This document shows, in pieces, positions 1-7,994 of a DNA stretch of 64,000 nt. This stretch comes from Sphingobium nicotianae. GTDB taxonomy: Bacteria; Pseudomonadota; Alphaproteobacteria; Sphingomonadales; Sphingomonadaceae. The translations under genes were made by a program, and so were the position numbers. The notes beneath the pieces are model-generated. The model was not told where the DNA came from, searched no databases, and saw only the letters and a list, made by a program, of their open reading frames with translations. Location: assembly GCF_018603885.1 (NCBI RefSeq), contig NZ_JAHGAW010000012.1:62001-126000 (forward strand), written 5' to 3'. Every line of letters begins with the position of its first letter. The stretch's first letter is position 1.

Positions 1-290
1 TCGATCCGGCCGTCCCAGAAGCTGGACATATCCTTCGTCCAGTCGACCAGTGGGGCGAGCGCGCGAATCTGCGCGCTGTAATGGGTCTGACGGCCCTCCT
101 GCCGGTCGTTCACCAGCCCGGCGCGCTTGAGCAGGCCAAGATGCTTGGAGACCGCCGGCTGCGAGACGCCCGCACCCGCCGTCAGCGCGCCGACGGTCTG
201 CTCGCCCTCGCGGCACAGGCGCTCGAACAGCGCGCGCCGGGTGGGGTCGGCAAGCGTTCGAAAGAGCATGTCCTGCGCATTTTCCATCAT
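1..290 (-). CDS. ArsR-family transcriptional regulator (3' end beyond window)
   Basis: A small winged-helix repressor. The reading frame starts at the ATG at 290 and runs off the left edge, so only about 96 residues are visible. After the start come a short helix (LFRTLADPTRRALFERL), an HTH core (QTVGALTAGAGVSQPAVSKHLGLL) and the wing (RQEGRQTHYS). No metal-binding CxC motif is visible. The tail (LVDWTKDMSSFWDGR) is typical of the ArsR regulators that pair with an SRPBCC/AHSA1 protein, so such a partner may lie just outside the window (inference). A palindrome just upstream is a likely autoregulatory operator. Confidence 0.9.
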   Translation of the reverse strand, partial: MMENAQDMLFRTLADPTRRALFERLCREGEQTVGALTAGAGVSQPAVSKHLGLLKRAGLVNDRQEGRQTHYSAQIRALAPLVDWTKDMSSFWDGRI

Positions 291-305
291 GATTCATAAC
301 TCATC

Positions 306-327
306 GGCTATGGATTGATCCATAACC
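306..327. promoter_or_regulatory. inverted repeat upstream of the ArsR gene, probable operator
   Basis: TATGGAT and ATCCATA flank a central TG (309-324). Allowing one mismatch, the arms extend to GG/CC at 306-327. The palindrome lies 16 bp upstream of the ArsR start codon, where a self-repressing ArsR dimer would be expected to bind. The assignment to this regulator is inferred from position only. Confidence 0.55.
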
Positions 328-358
328 AAATCGTGATGAATGAGTCAAGCGAGGGAGA

Positions 359-712
359 TCATGCCTTGCTCGCCTTCTTCTTCACGGGACCCCGCAGCCC
401 GGCTTCCAGCGCCAGCTTCGCCCATTCCCTTAGCGCCTCGCCGTCGTCATAGGTCTCGGCCGGCGCGCGGCGATAGTTCATCGAACCGGAGCGACCCTCG
501 CCCATCTGGTAGGTGAAGCGCGGGCAGCCGGCCTCGTCCCAGATCGCGTCGCTCATCGCATCGGCCTTGAGCCACAGCTCGCCGTCGTCGAGAATCGCGA
601 ACACGGTGCCGTCGAGATACAGTGTCCGGCCGCCCATCATCGCGCGATGCGAGAGCGTGCCAAGCGGCGCGAGCTCTTCGGCCAGCCAGTCGATCAGCCC
701 GTCATCCGCCAT
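359..712 (-). CDS. TfoX N-terminal domain protein
   Basis: 117 residues forming a stand-alone TfoX/Sxy N-terminal domain: the motif LSHRAMMGGRTLYLDGTVFAIL with a following LWLKAD strand and a YRRAPAE turn is characteristic. Family members are small alpha/beta proteins. The name comes from the competence regulator Sxy, but stand-alone copies in alphaproteobacteria have no proven function. The tail is lysine-rich (VKKKASKA). The start overlaps the end of the upstream GNAT gene by 11 bp, so it is the last gene of the EamA-GNAT-TfoX operon. Confidence 0.85.
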   Translation of the reverse strand: MADDGLIDWLAEELAPLGTLSHRAMMGGRTLYLDGTVFAILDDGELWLKADAMSDAIWDEAGCPRFTYQMGEGRSGSMNYRRAPAETYDDGEALREWAKLALEAGLRGPVKKKASKA

Positions 713-1199
713 TGGGTCCTCCGCTCGCCAATCTGGTCAACGCCTCGCCATCGACGCGGTTGACTGTCCAGTCTTCCATCGAGCGGGCGCCGAGCGCGTG
801 ATAGAAATCGATCGCAGGCTGGTTCCAGTCAAGTACCGCCCATTCGAGCCGGGCGCAGTCGCGTTCGATCGCGAGCTGTGCCAGCCGGACCAGCAGCGCC
901 TTGCCCGCGCCGGCGCCGCGCGCCTCGGGCGCCACGAACAGATCCTCCAGATAGATGCCGGGTCGCCCCTCGAAGGTCGAGAAATTGTGAAAGAACAGGG
1001 CGAAGCCCACAGGAGCGCCGGCAAGCTCGGCGACCAGCACCTCCGCCATCGGCCGCTCGCCGAACAGGTGGCGGGCGAGCACATCACGGTCGGCGCGCGC
1101 TTCATGGGACAGTTGCTCATAATCGGCGAGTGCGCGGATGAAGCCGAGGATGAGGTCGATGTCGTCCGGCACGGCGGCGCGGACCGAAAGGGTGGTCAT
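702..1199 (-). CDS. GNAT-family N-acetyltransferase
   Basis: 165 residues with a GNAT fold: N-terminal VRAAVPDDIDLILGFIRALADYE, the acetyl-CoA binding motif A (YLEDLFVAPEARGAGAGKALL, with the R-G-x-G-x-G/A loop), and motif B (WAVLDWNQPAIDFYHALGA). This is the diamine acetyltransferase-like subgroup. The substrate is unknown, possibly a small amine or polyamine (inference from family). The start at 1199 is chosen because its ATG overlaps the stop of the EamA gene as ATGA, which indicates translational coupling. Confidence 0.88.
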   Translation of the reverse strand: MTTLSVRAAVPDDIDLILGFIRALADYEQLSHEARADRDVLARHLFGERPMAEVLVAELAGAPVGFALFFHNFSTFEGRPGIYLEDLFVAPEARGAGAGKALLVRLAQLAIERDCARLEWAVLDWNQPAIDFYHALGARSMEDWTVNRVDGEALTRLASGGPNGG

Positions 1200-2101
1200 G
1201 CCGCCTCCGGTTCGATGTTGGGATGTGGGCGGCCCGGCTGCTGGCGCGCGGCCCAGAGGCAGCCGGCAACGATCATCGCTGCGCCCGCGACGGTGGCGGG
1301 CAGGACATGCTCGCCGAACAGCCACCAGCCGAGCAGCGAGGCCCAGATGAAAGCGGTATATTCGACCACGACCAGCCGCTGGGCCTCGGCCCGCGCATAG
1401 GACCAGGCGAGCAGCATGATCGCGCTGGTGCCGACGACCGAGGCGAGCAGAATGGTCGGCCAGTGCGCGACATCGGGCACGGTCGCGAGCCAGGGCGCCG
1501 CCGTGCCATAGAAACAGGCGGCGACCAGATTGAAGGCGAAGGCGACCTCGATGGGGCTCGCCGCCATCGACTGGCGCCGGCCGATCACCAGGCTGATGGC
1601 CCAGAATATCGAGGCGATCAGGATGGCGACAGCGCCGCCGATCGTGCCGCCCTTGCCCTGCGCGCCGGACTGGCCGGCGAGGATGACGAGCACGCCGGCA
1701 AAGGCGACCAGCGATCCCGCGACGGCGCGCCGGCCCACGCGCTCCTTGAGGAACAGGGCGGCGAGGCCGAGCGCGACCAGCGGTGCGACGAAAGAAAGCG
1801 CGATGCCCTGCGCGAGTGGCACGCGCACCAGGCCCCAGAAGAAGAGCAGCACCGACAGGCCGCCAGCCAGGCTGCGGCTGACATGCAGCGCCAGGATGCG
1901 CCGGTCAGGCACGCGCCCGACGGCGGCGAGAAAGGCGGGAGCCAGCATGACCGCGCCTGTGAGCGTGCGCCAGAGCAGTGCGTTATAAGGGCCGATCGCG
2001 ATCGACAGGCCCTTCATGATCGCATCCATGACCGAGAAGATCGCAACGCCGAGGCAGGCGACCGCAAAGGGGAGCAAGGTGGAGGCGCGCGGCGAGGTCA
2101 T
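1196..2101 (-). CDS. DMT-superfamily (EamA) transporter
   Basis: 301 residues with about ten hydrophobic helices arranged as two EamA repeats, each ending in a helix of the type PLVALGLAALFLKERVGRRAVAGSLVAFAGVLVIL. This marks an inner-membrane drug/metabolite exporter; the substrate cannot be read from sequence. The start at 2101 is preceded by a Shine-Dalgarno sequence (CTAGGAGA, about 6 bp away). It is the first gene of a three-gene operon with a GNAT protein and a TfoX-domain protein. Confidence 0.88.
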   Translation of the reverse strand: MTSPRASTLLPFAVACLGVAIFSVMDAIMKGLSIAIGPYNALLWRTLTGAVMLAPAFLAAVGRVPDRRILALHVSRSLAGGLSVLLFFWGLVRVPLAQGIALSFVAPLVALGLAALFLKERVGRRAVAGSLVAFAGVLVILAGQSGAQGKGGTIGGAVAILIASIFWAISLVIGRRQSMAASPIEVAFAFNLVAACFYGTAAPWLATVPDVAHWPTILLASVVGTSAIMLLAWSYARAEAQRLVVVEYTAFIWASLLGWWLFGEHVLPATVAGAAMIVAGCLWAARQQPGRPHPNIEPEAA

Positions 2102-2194
2102 CCCGGCTCTCCTAGGAGAGGGCGTGCGGCGATGCGAGACCATTGTTCGGCCACCCCGTCGCTGCCATAGTCGCGTCGACATACAGGAGAGGCC

Positions 2195-3376
2195 ATGACT
2201 GATCCCGATCTTTCGCCGCTGTTCAAGCCGCTGGCGCTGGGCAACGTCACCTTGCGCAATCGCTTCGTCATGCCGGCGATGCAGATCGGCTTCACGGAGA
2301 ATTGCGGGCCGTCGCTGCGCACGATCGGTTATCTGCGCGGCCGGGCGGAGGGTGGCTGCGGCCTCATCTTCTCGGAAAGCTGCGCGCCCGATCATCCGAG
2401 CGGCTACTGGCAGGGGGCCTTCTGCGTGATGAACGGCGAGACGCGCGGGCGCTGGGCGCAGCTCAGCGATGCCGTGAAAGGCGCCGGAGCGGCCTTCGCA
2501 GTGCAGCTCTGGCATCCGGGCGGGCAGCGCCGCCCGATCGAGGGCTTTCCGCACGCCGATGCGCCGACGCTGAGCCCCTCCGGCCTGATCCAGGCGGATC
2601 GCGAAGGGGGGCGGGCGATGACCCGCGACGAGATGGACGACCTTGCCGCGACCTTCGTGCGTGCCGCCGAGGATGCCAGGGCGATCGGCGCGGACGGGAT
2701 CGAGCTGCATTGCGCGCATGGCTACCTCATGGACCAGTTCCTGTGGGCCGAGACCAATGTCCGCGACGATGGCTATGGCGGCGAGGCGATCGCCGACCGG
2801 GCGCGCTATCCACTCGCCGTGGCCGCCGCGATCCGGCAGGCTGTGGGGCCGGACTTCCTTGTCTCGCTGCGCTTCTCGCAGTTCAAGGAAGTCGATTATG
2901 GCGCCCGGGTGTTCCGCACGCCCGAGGAACTGGCCGAGTTCGGCGCACTGGCACGGGCCGCCGGCGTATCGATGCTCAACGTTTCCTCGCGGCGCTTCGG
3001 CAAGCCCGAGTGGCCCGAGCGCGACCCGGATCTCGGCATTGCCGGCTGGGCCAAGAAGCTCACCGACCTGCCGGTGATGACGATCGGCAGCATCGGACTC
3101 TCGACCGACATCTTCGCCGATCTGTTCGACGGTGAGGACCCGGGCCTGCGCATCGCCGCCGATCTCGGCGACCTGATGCGGCGCTTCAACGGCGGCGAGT
3201 TCGACATGGTCGGCGTCGGGCGTATGCAGATCGCCAATGCCGACTTCGTCAACAAGCTGCGCGAGGGCCGGTATGATGCGCTGCGGCTGTACAACAAGGC
3301 CGTCGATTTGAAGCACCTCATGGCGCAGGTGGTGCCCGGCGCCGTCGAGGAGCATCGCAAGACGGCGGAGGCGTGA
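2195..3376 (+). CDS. NADH:flavin oxidoreductase, Old Yellow Enzyme family
   Basis: 393-residue FMN-dependent TIM-barrel enzyme. The N-terminus LFKPLALGNVTLRNRFVMPAM and the motif GADGIELHCAHGYLMDQFL (residues about 165-183, with His172 and His175) are diagnostic of the family; GVGRMQIAN near the C-terminus belongs to the phosphate-binding part of the barrel. These enzymes reduce activated alkenes or act as 2,4-dienoyl-CoA-type reductases; there is no C-terminal FeS/NAD domain, so it is the short form. It stands alone, divergent from the EamA operon. The substrate is unknown. Confidence 0.92.
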   Translation: MTDPDLSPLFKPLALGNVTLRNRFVMPAMQIGFTENCGPSLRTIGYLRGRAEGGCGLIFSESCAPDHPSGYWQGAFCVMNGETRGRWAQLSDAVKGAGAAFAVQLWHPGGQRRPIEGFPHADAPTLSPSGLIQADREGGRAMTRDEMDDLAATFVRAAEDARAIGADGIELHCAHGYLMDQFLWAETNVRDDGYGGEAIADRARYPLAVAAAIRQAVGPDFLVSLRFSQFKEVDYGARVFRTPEELAEFGALARAAGVSMLNVSSRRFGKPEWPERDPDLGIAGWAKKLTDLPVMTIGSIGLSTDIFADLFDGEDPGLRIAADLGDLMRRFNGGEFDMVGVGRMQIANADFVNKLREGRYDALRLYNKAVDLKHLMAQVVPGAVEEHRKTAEA

Positions 3377-3422
3377 GGGGAGGGCGCACCTGCGCCTCTT
3401 TCGCGACCCCGCGCTCGCCTCC

Positions 3423-3502
3423 CGTCACCCCAGCGGACGCTGGGGTCTCTGGCGGTAGGGAAGTGCAGGCTCGGATGAGATCCCAGCTTTCGCGGGATGA
3501 CG
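3423..3502. repeat. degenerate palindromic repeat, CGTCATCCC family (copy 1)
   Basis: CGTCACCCCAGCGGACGCTG on the left and the GATCCCAGCTTTCGCGGGATGACG arm on the right form a long imperfect palindrome between two convergent genes. Related copies lie at 8521, 49995 and 63229. No gene is encoded. It may also work as a bidirectional terminator. Confidence 0.7.
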
Positions 3503-3518
3503 AGGTGACAATCCGCCA

Positions 3519-4439
3519 TCAGGGCAGCGCGCTGATCCAGCCCGCTGCGATCCTGCCCGCCTGCGCCAACACGGCTTCGTCCTCCGGCCTTGTATCGCCG
3601 CCGCGTGCCCTGGTTTCGAGGAAGGCGGCGATCAGGAAGGGCTCGGCGCGGTCCGGGCGCCAGACAATGGCGAGATCGTTGACCTTCCCGGCATAGCTGC
3701 CGTCGCCGGGATTGGTGCCGGACTTGTCGCCCGCGCGCCAGCCGGCGGGGAATCCACCGCGCAGGCGCTTGAGGCCGGTCTGCGTGCCCACCATCCAGTC
3801 GATCAGGCGCCCGCGGGAGGCGGCCAGCAGCGCCGGGCGCGTCAGCATCGTGCGCATCGCATTGGCCATCGCGGCCGGCGTAGTCGTGTCGCGCGGGTCG
3901 CCGTCATGGCTGGTGTTGAGAGCGGGCTCGTTGCGGTCGAGGCGCGAGACATCGTCGCCGATCGCGCGCCAGAAATCGGTCAACGCCGCCGGTCCGCCGA
4001 TCTTGCGCAGGAGGATGTTGGCCGCGCCATTGTCGCTCTGGGTCTGTGCGGCCTCGACGAGCGCGAGGATTGGCAGGCTGGTCTTGCCGGCGTCGAGCGC
4101 GCCGCGCAGCACCGGCGAATGACCGACCGGGTCGCTCTTGGCGATCGGGAGCGTCGCGTCCGCGGCGATCTCTCCCGCATCGATCCGCGCGAGGATCGCG
4201 GCGGCGAGCGTCAGCTTGAAGGTTGAGCACATGGCGAAGCGCTCGTTCAGCCGGGCGCCGGTGATCATGCCGGTCCTGCTGTCCAGCACCGCAACGCCGA
4301 GCCGCCCGCCCGACGCTGTCTCCAGCGCGGCGAGATCGGCCTCGACATTGGGCATGGCCCTCGTGGTCGCCAGTCCCGCGATCGGGGTGCCGGCAAGGGC
4401 GAGTCCGGCGGCCAACAGGGTGCGGCGATCAGTCAGCAT
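3519..4439 (-). CDS. class A beta-lactamase
   Basis: 306-residue serine beta-lactamase. All active-site motifs are present: S72-T-F-K75 (Ambler SxxK), S135-D-N (SDN loop), E171 in RNEPALN (Glu166 of the omega loop) and K239-S-G (the KTG box, in the KSG form also found in TEM). The N-terminus TDRRTLLAAGLALAG looks like a twin-arginine signal, so the enzyme is probably exported folded to the periplasm. The start at 4439 follows a GAAAGG Shine-Dalgarno. No AmpR/BlaI-type regulator is adjacent. The spectrum cannot be read from sequence. It appears to be a chromosomal gene with normal base composition. Confidence 0.93.
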   Translation of the reverse strand: MLTDRRTLLAAGLALAGTPIAGLATTRAMPNVEADLAALETASGGRLGVAVLDSRTGMITGARLNERFAMCSTFKLTLAAAILARIDAGEIAADATLPIAKSDPVGHSPVLRGALDAGKTSLPILALVEAAQTQSDNGAANILLRKIGGPAALTDFWRAIGDDVSRLDRNEPALNTSHDGDPRDTTTPAAMANAMRTMLTRPALLAASRGRLIDWMVGTQTGLKRLRGGFPAGWRAGDKSGTNPGDGSYAGKVNDLAIVWRPDRAEPFLIAAFLETRARGGDTRPEDEAVLAQAGRIAAGWISALP

Positions 4440-4719
4440 GGGGCGCCTTTCGGTAATGGAGTGTGCATTGAAGCACACACGATGCGGTTTCCGGTGCGAG
4501 TCATGACGCGGATTTCGGGCCGGGCCGCGCGCGCAGGGGCGCCAAGTCCCGGAAAGATAGGGCAAATGCGTGCCCGCCGGTCGAAACTTCTTCAACCTCG
4601 CACATATGCGCAATAGTCATTGATAAAAGTCTCGCTATTTCATCGGCTTGCGTCGAAGCTTCTTAGCTCGGCGCGATGAAATAGGACATGGGATATTTGT
4701 CCCATGGCGCGGCTTGATC
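4440..4719. other. intergenic region with two nested inverted repeats
   Basis: About 280 bp without a gene between the divergent beta-lactamase leader and the end of the ispG operon. Besides the palindrome at 4461 it holds TATTTCATCG (4636-4645) paired with CGATGAAATA (4674-4683), and CATGGGA (4687-4693) paired with TCCCATG (4700-4706). The second hairpin begins 13 bp past the last stop codon of the ispG operon and may terminate it, although no strong U-tract follows. Confidence 0.5.
4461..4478. promoter_or_regulatory. inverted repeat upstream of the beta-lactamase gene
   Basis: GTGTGC-ATTGAA-GCACAC, a 6-bp perfect palindrome 22 bp upstream of the beta-lactamase start codon. Position suggests an operator or an mRNA hairpin in the leader; no cognate regulator is visible nearby. 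Confidence 0.4.
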
Positions 4720-5019
4720 TCAGGGCGCCTCGGACGATTCGGCCTCCTCGTCGAGACGAGCGATCTTCCCCACCTCCAGCCGATCGATCCGCAGCCGGCG
4801 GATCCGCGCGGAGCCGATCGAGAGCCGTCCGATGGCGAGCGCGCCCAAGGCGACGGCGCCCATGGCGAGCGCGCCCAGCGCCGCGGCGCCGAGCAGGGTC
4901 ATTCCGGTGGCCGATGCGCCCGTCGCCGCGGCCCCAGTCGCGACGGCGCCGTGAGCACGCTTCGTTACCGGTGATTTGGCATCCCGTCCCGCCACTACAA
5001 TATTCCCGCCGCCGCTCAT
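4720..5019 (-). CDS. pentad-repeat protein of unknown function
   Basis: 99 residues; I do not recognise a named family. The middle (about 25-90) is a string of five-residue units of the form (L/I/M)-G-x-x-(A/S), for example LGAAA LGALA MGAVA LGALA IGRLS IGSAR IRRLR IDRLE. This periodicity resembles the quadrilateral beta-helix of pentapeptide-repeat proteins, although the usual A(D/N)LXX consensus is not followed. It starts soluble and becomes basic, then acidic at the C-terminus. The start overlaps the upstream lipoprotein stop as ATGA, so the two are translationally coupled and probably cooperate. Confidence 0.72.
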   Translation of the reverse strand: MSGGGNIVVAGRDAKSPVTKRAHGAVATGAAATGASATGMTLLGAAALGALAMGAVALGALAIGRLSIGSARIRRLRIDRLEVGKIARLDEEAESSEAP

Positions 5020-5348
5020 CGCTCGTTTCCAGGGCGCAGTTCCGCGATGAAGCCGATCCTGCGATAGCCCATTCTCTGCAGCGTGAAAATCGTGCCGCCG
5101 ATGCATCGATAGGGAAGGTCCGATCGCGTGTCGGCCTGCACATGGAGCGGCGTATCGAGCGAGCCGAGTTTTGCGTTCAGCCGCTTGAGTGTGGCCGGGT
5201 CATCGAGCGGTTCATAGCGCTGTCCGTCAATCTGGACGCCCACATGACCCGCCGAGTCGCAATAGGGTAAGATGGTCTTGGGTTGATGCGCGCCATCGCT
5301 ACAACCTGTCAAACTCGCCATGGCAGCAACGACGAGTGTGCGCTTCAC
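5016..5348 (-). CDS. small lipoprotein with an ExbD/TolR-like domain
   Basis: 110 residues from a GTG start. [16 protein letters not shown] is a lipoprotein signal with the lipobox LTGC (Cys16). The mature part ends in [19 protein letters not shown].. [15 protein letters not shown], which follows the pattern of the periplasmic ExbD/TolR C-terminal domain (v.i.AD....y..v...l...G...igf) but lacks the transmembrane anchor. GTGA overlaps the ispG stop. The ExbD link is a pattern match by eye and needs a profile search. A role in the outer-membrane-facing periplasm is inferred. Confidence 0.72.
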   Translation of the reverse strand: MKRTLVVAAMASLTGCSDGAHQPKTILPYCDSAGHVGVQIDGQRYEPLDDPATLKRLNAKLGSLDTPLHVQADTRSDLPYRCIGGTIFTLQRMGYRRIGFIAELRPGNER

Positions 5349-6511
5349 TCCGCCGCGACCGCCGTCGCCTTGCCGGCGTCGGTGCCTTCGGCTTCCAGCT
5401 TGGCAGCCTCAATCTCGGCGGCCTTGGCTTCGACGAGGCTGACGATATGGTCGATCATCGTCTCGTCCTGGATGTGGTGATCGGTGACGCCGGACAGATA
5501 GACCATATGCTTGCCGTTGCCGCCGCCGGTGATGCCGATGTCGGTCTCGCGCGCCTCCCCCGGGCCATTGACGACACAGCCGAGCACGGAGAGCGAGATG
5601 GGCGTGTTGATATGCTGGAGGCGGGTTTCCAGCGCCTCGACGGTGCGGATGACGTCGAAGCCCTGACGCGCGCAACTCGGGCAGGAGACGACGCGCACGC
5701 CGCGGGTGCGGATGCCGAGCGACTTCAATATCTCGTAGCCGACGCGGACTTCCTCCTCCGGCTCGGCGGAGAGCGAAACGCGGATCGTGTCGCCGATGCC
5801 GGCCCAGAGCAGATTGCCGATGCCGATCGCGCTCTTGACCGTGCCGCCGATCAGGCCGCCCGCCTCGGTGATGCCGAGATGCAGGGGGCAATCGACCGCG
5901 TCGGCGAGTTGCATATAGGCGGCGACGGCGAGGAACACGTCGCTGGCCTTCACCGCGACTTTGTATTCGTGGAAATCCTGATCCTGCAGCAGCTTGATAT
6001 GGTCGAGCGCGGACTCGACCAAAGCCTCGGGGCAGGGCTCGCCATATTTCTCGAGCAGGTCCTTCTCGAGGGAGCCGCCATTGACGCCGATGCGGATCGC
6101 GCAGCCATTGGCCTTGGCGGCGTCGACCACTTCCTTCACGCGCGCCGCCGAGCCGATGTTGCCGGGATTGATGCGCAGGCAGGCGGCGCCGGCGTCGGCA
6201 GCCTCCAGGGCGCGCTTATAGTGGAAATGAATGTCCGCGATGATCGGCACCTTCGCGGCGCGGACAATCTGCTTGAGCGCGGCGGTCGACTCGACGTCCG
6301 GGCAGGAAACGCGGATGAGGTCGACGCCGGCCTCCTCGCAGCGGCGGATCTGGTCGATCGTCGCGCGCGCGTCCGAGGTCGGCGTGTTGGTCATGGTCTG
6401 CACGGTGATCGGCGCGCCGCCGCCGACGGGCACGTTGCCGACCATGATCTGGCGGCAGTCGCGCCGCGCAATGTCGCGCCAGGGGCGCAGGCCGGGATTA
6501 TGCTCGGACAT
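5345..6511 (-). CDS. ispG: 4-hydroxy-3-methylbut-2-en-1-yl diphosphate synthase
   Basis: 388 residues, full length. IspG (GcpE) converts 2-C-methyl-D-erythritol 2,4-cyclodiphosphate to HMBPP in the MEP isoprenoid pathway. The N-terminal TIM-barrel is marked by [11 protein letters not shown] and [11 protein letters not shown]. The C-terminal iron-sulfur domain has C277-x-x-C280, C312 and E319 ([10 protein letters not shown]), which ligate the 4Fe-4S cluster. The C-terminus carries a charged, alanine-rich extension ([20 protein letters not shown]). Two small genes follow with overlapping codons, making a three-gene operon. Confidence 0.97.
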   Translation of the reverse strand: MSEHNPGLRPWRDIARRDCRQIMVGNVPVGGGAPITVQTMTNTPTSDARATIDQIRRCEEAGVDLIRVSCPDVESTAALKQIVRAAKVPIIADIHFHYKRALEAADAGAACLRINPGNIGSAARVKEVVDAAKANGCAIRIGVNGGSLEKDLLEKYGEPCPEALVESALDHIKLLQDQDFHEYKVAVKASDVFLAVAAYMQLADAVDCPLHLGITEAGGLIGGTVKSAIGIGNLLWAGIGDTIRVSLSAEPEEEVRVGYEILKSLGIRTRGVRVVSCPSCARQGFDVIRTVEALETRLQHINTPISLSVLGCVVNGPGEARETDIGITGGGNGKHMVYLSGVTDHHIQDETMIDHIVSLVEAKAAEIEAAKLEAEGTDAGKATAVAAE

Positions 6512-6605
6512 TTGGGCTCCGCGGGAGAGGCGTCATGGCGGGCTTATAGCGACGCGAGGGAGCGGAGGCGAGGGTGGAGTTGGGGTCGGTACGGGAGCGC
6601 GATAG

Positions 6606-6941
6606 TCAGGACTCGGGGTCGGCCTTTGGCGACGCCTTGCGTTTCCTGGCGATGTTTGCGCTTTCCGCCTTGAGCGGGCGGGAGACCGGGCAGACCTCCT
6701 GGACATAGGCGTTGAGCGTGTTGGTCAGATTGTCCGGCATGAGCCGGTAGTAGATAAATTGTCCGCGTTTATCGCTCTCGATGAGCCCGGCATTTTCGAG
6801 AATCGCGAGATGCTGCGAGACAGCAGGCTTGGACATGGCGAATCGCGAGGCGATCTCGCCCGCATTCAGCTCGGTATGCGCCAGATAGGCGAGAATCTTC
6901 CGGCGCGGCGAGGAGGACAGGGCTTCGAAAATCTTCTGCAT
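6606..6941 (-). CDS. ArsR/SmtB-type repressor, divergent from a desaturase
   Basis: 111 residues: an HTH of the ArsR class (LNAGEIASRFAMSKPAVSQHLAILENAGLI) followed by a basic wing (KRGQFIYYRL). Only one cysteine (EVCP) lies in the C-terminal helix, so neither a metal CxC site nor the two-Cys persulfide switch of BigR/SqrR is evident. It starts at 6941 and faces the desaturase-like gene at 7029. Twin 19-bp repeats in the shared intergenic region are likely operators. The inducing signal is unknown. Confidence 0.88.
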   Translation of the reverse strand: MQKIFEALSSSPRRKILAYLAHTELNAGEIASRFAMSKPAVSQHLAILENAGLIESDKRGQFIYYRLMPDNLTNTLNAYVQEVCPVSRPLKAESANIARKRKASPKADPES

Positions 6942-6948
6942 GGGTTGG

Positions 6949-7008
6949 TATTTAAGGAATAAGCTAACCACTTGACAAGGGCAACGCATTATTTAAGAAA
7001 TTAGCTAA
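6949..7008. promoter_or_regulatory. two direct repeats, candidate ArsR operators
   Basis: TATTTAAGGAATAAGCTAA (6949-6967) and TATTTAAGAAATTAGCTAA (6990-7008) differ at only 2 of 19 positions and are 41 bp apart. The second is also part of an inverted repeat TATTTA..TAAATA (6990-7011). They fill the AT-rich gap between the divergent repressor and desaturase genes; the second ends just upstream of the desaturase Shine-Dalgarno. Repression of both genes is inferred. Confidence 0.65.
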
Positions 7009-7028
7009 ATAGCTTGAGGAGTCGAGTC

Positions 7029-7994
7029 ATGAGGGAAGCGCAGGATCGATGCCAGGTCAACAGCCTGGTCGAGACAGCGGGATGCAGTCCCGTCGAGGGC
7101 GTCGTGCGCTGGGAAGCGGTCCATTCGCTCTGGAATGGCAGCATGCTCGCCGTCTCGCTGCTTGTGGCTCCGCTGCTGTTCAGCCCGAGCGCGTTCCTCG
7201 TCTTTCTGCTGCTCACCGGGGCGTCGCTGCTGCTCGGGCATAGCGTGGGCTTCCATCGCCGGCTCATACATCGCAGTTTCGATTGCCCCCTGTGGCTCGA
7301 GCGGGTGCTGGTGTGGATCGGCACCTGCGTCAGGATAAGCGGGCCGTTCTGGATGATCCGCGCCCATGATCTGCGCGACTGGGCGCAGCGACAGGCCGGT
7401 TGTCACGACTATCTCGCGCATCGCCGCCCCATGCTGATCGATGCCTGGTGGCAGATGCATTGCCGGCTGGCGCTTGCCCATCCGCCGCACTTCGATCTCG
7501 GCCGCGCGGGCCGCGATCCTTTCTACCGCTTTCTCGAAGCGACCTGGATGGCGCAGCAGTTGCCCATCGCCGCGCTGCTGTTTCTCGGCGGGGGCTGGTC
7601 ATGGGTCGTGTGGGGCGTGTGCGTGCGGGTCAGCGCCAGCGTGACAGGGCACTGGTTCGTCGGGCATCTTGCCCACCGGCGTGGCCCGCAGAACTGGCTG
7701 GTCAAAGATGCCGGCGTACAGGCTCATGACGTGCCCTGGGCCGCGATTCCGACCATGGGCGAGGCCTGGCACAACAACCATCATGCCTTCCCGGGCTCGG
7801 CGCGCATCGGCCTCTATCCCGGTCAGAGCGATTGGGGCTACATCTTCATCCGGCTGCTCGCCTCGGTGGGCCTGGCATGGAAGATCATGCTGCCTGAGGA
7901 TTTACAGCGCGTCGACGCGCTTCGGCGTGCGCCGCGTGTGGAAACTCCACGGGCAACACGCGCTGCAACCGCAAGCAGGAGTCTGAGCCGGTGA
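7029..7994 (+). CDS. fatty-acid/acyl-CoA desaturase-like membrane protein
   Basis: 321 residues with four to six membrane helices and the histidine boxes of a di-iron desaturase: H71-x4-H76-x4-H81 (HSVGFHRRLIH) and H248-N-N-H-H (WHNNHHAFPGS). The middle box is altered: where stearoyl-CoA desaturases have HRxHH the protein reads RAHDLRDWAQRQ. It may therefore be a divergent hydroxylase or desaturase, or bind metal differently. The start at 7029 is preceded by TTGAGGAG. It is divergent from the ArsR gene and probably controlled by it. A small membrane-protein reading frame follows with a GTGA overlap. Confidence 0.82.
   Translation: MREAQDRCQVNSLVETAGCSPVEGVVRWEAVHSLWNGSMLAVSLLVAPLLFSPSAFLVFLLLTGASLLLGHSVGFHRRLIHRSFDCPLWLERVLVWIGTCVRISGPFWMIRAHDLRDWAQRQAGCHDYLAHRRPMLIDAWWQMHCRLALAHPPHFDLGRAGRDPFYRFLEATWMAQQLPIAALLFLGGGWSWVVWGVCVRVSASVTGHWFVGHLAHRRGPQNWLVKDAGVQAHDVPWAAIPTMGEAWHNNHHAFPGSARIGLYPGQSDWGYIFIRLLASVGLAWKIMLPEDLQRVDALRRAPRVETPRATRAATASRSLSR

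Noticed and set aside
1196-3355. 719-residue frame that would join the EamA transporter to upstream sequence
   Set aside because: The N-terminal 418 residues are antisense to the flavin oxidoreductase; the transporter has its own start and ribosome site at 2101.
4640-5143. 167-residue minus-strand frame over the pentad-repeat gene
   Set aside because: Out of frame with two coupled genes that have lipobox and repeat periodicity; its own sequence is arginine-rich shadow.
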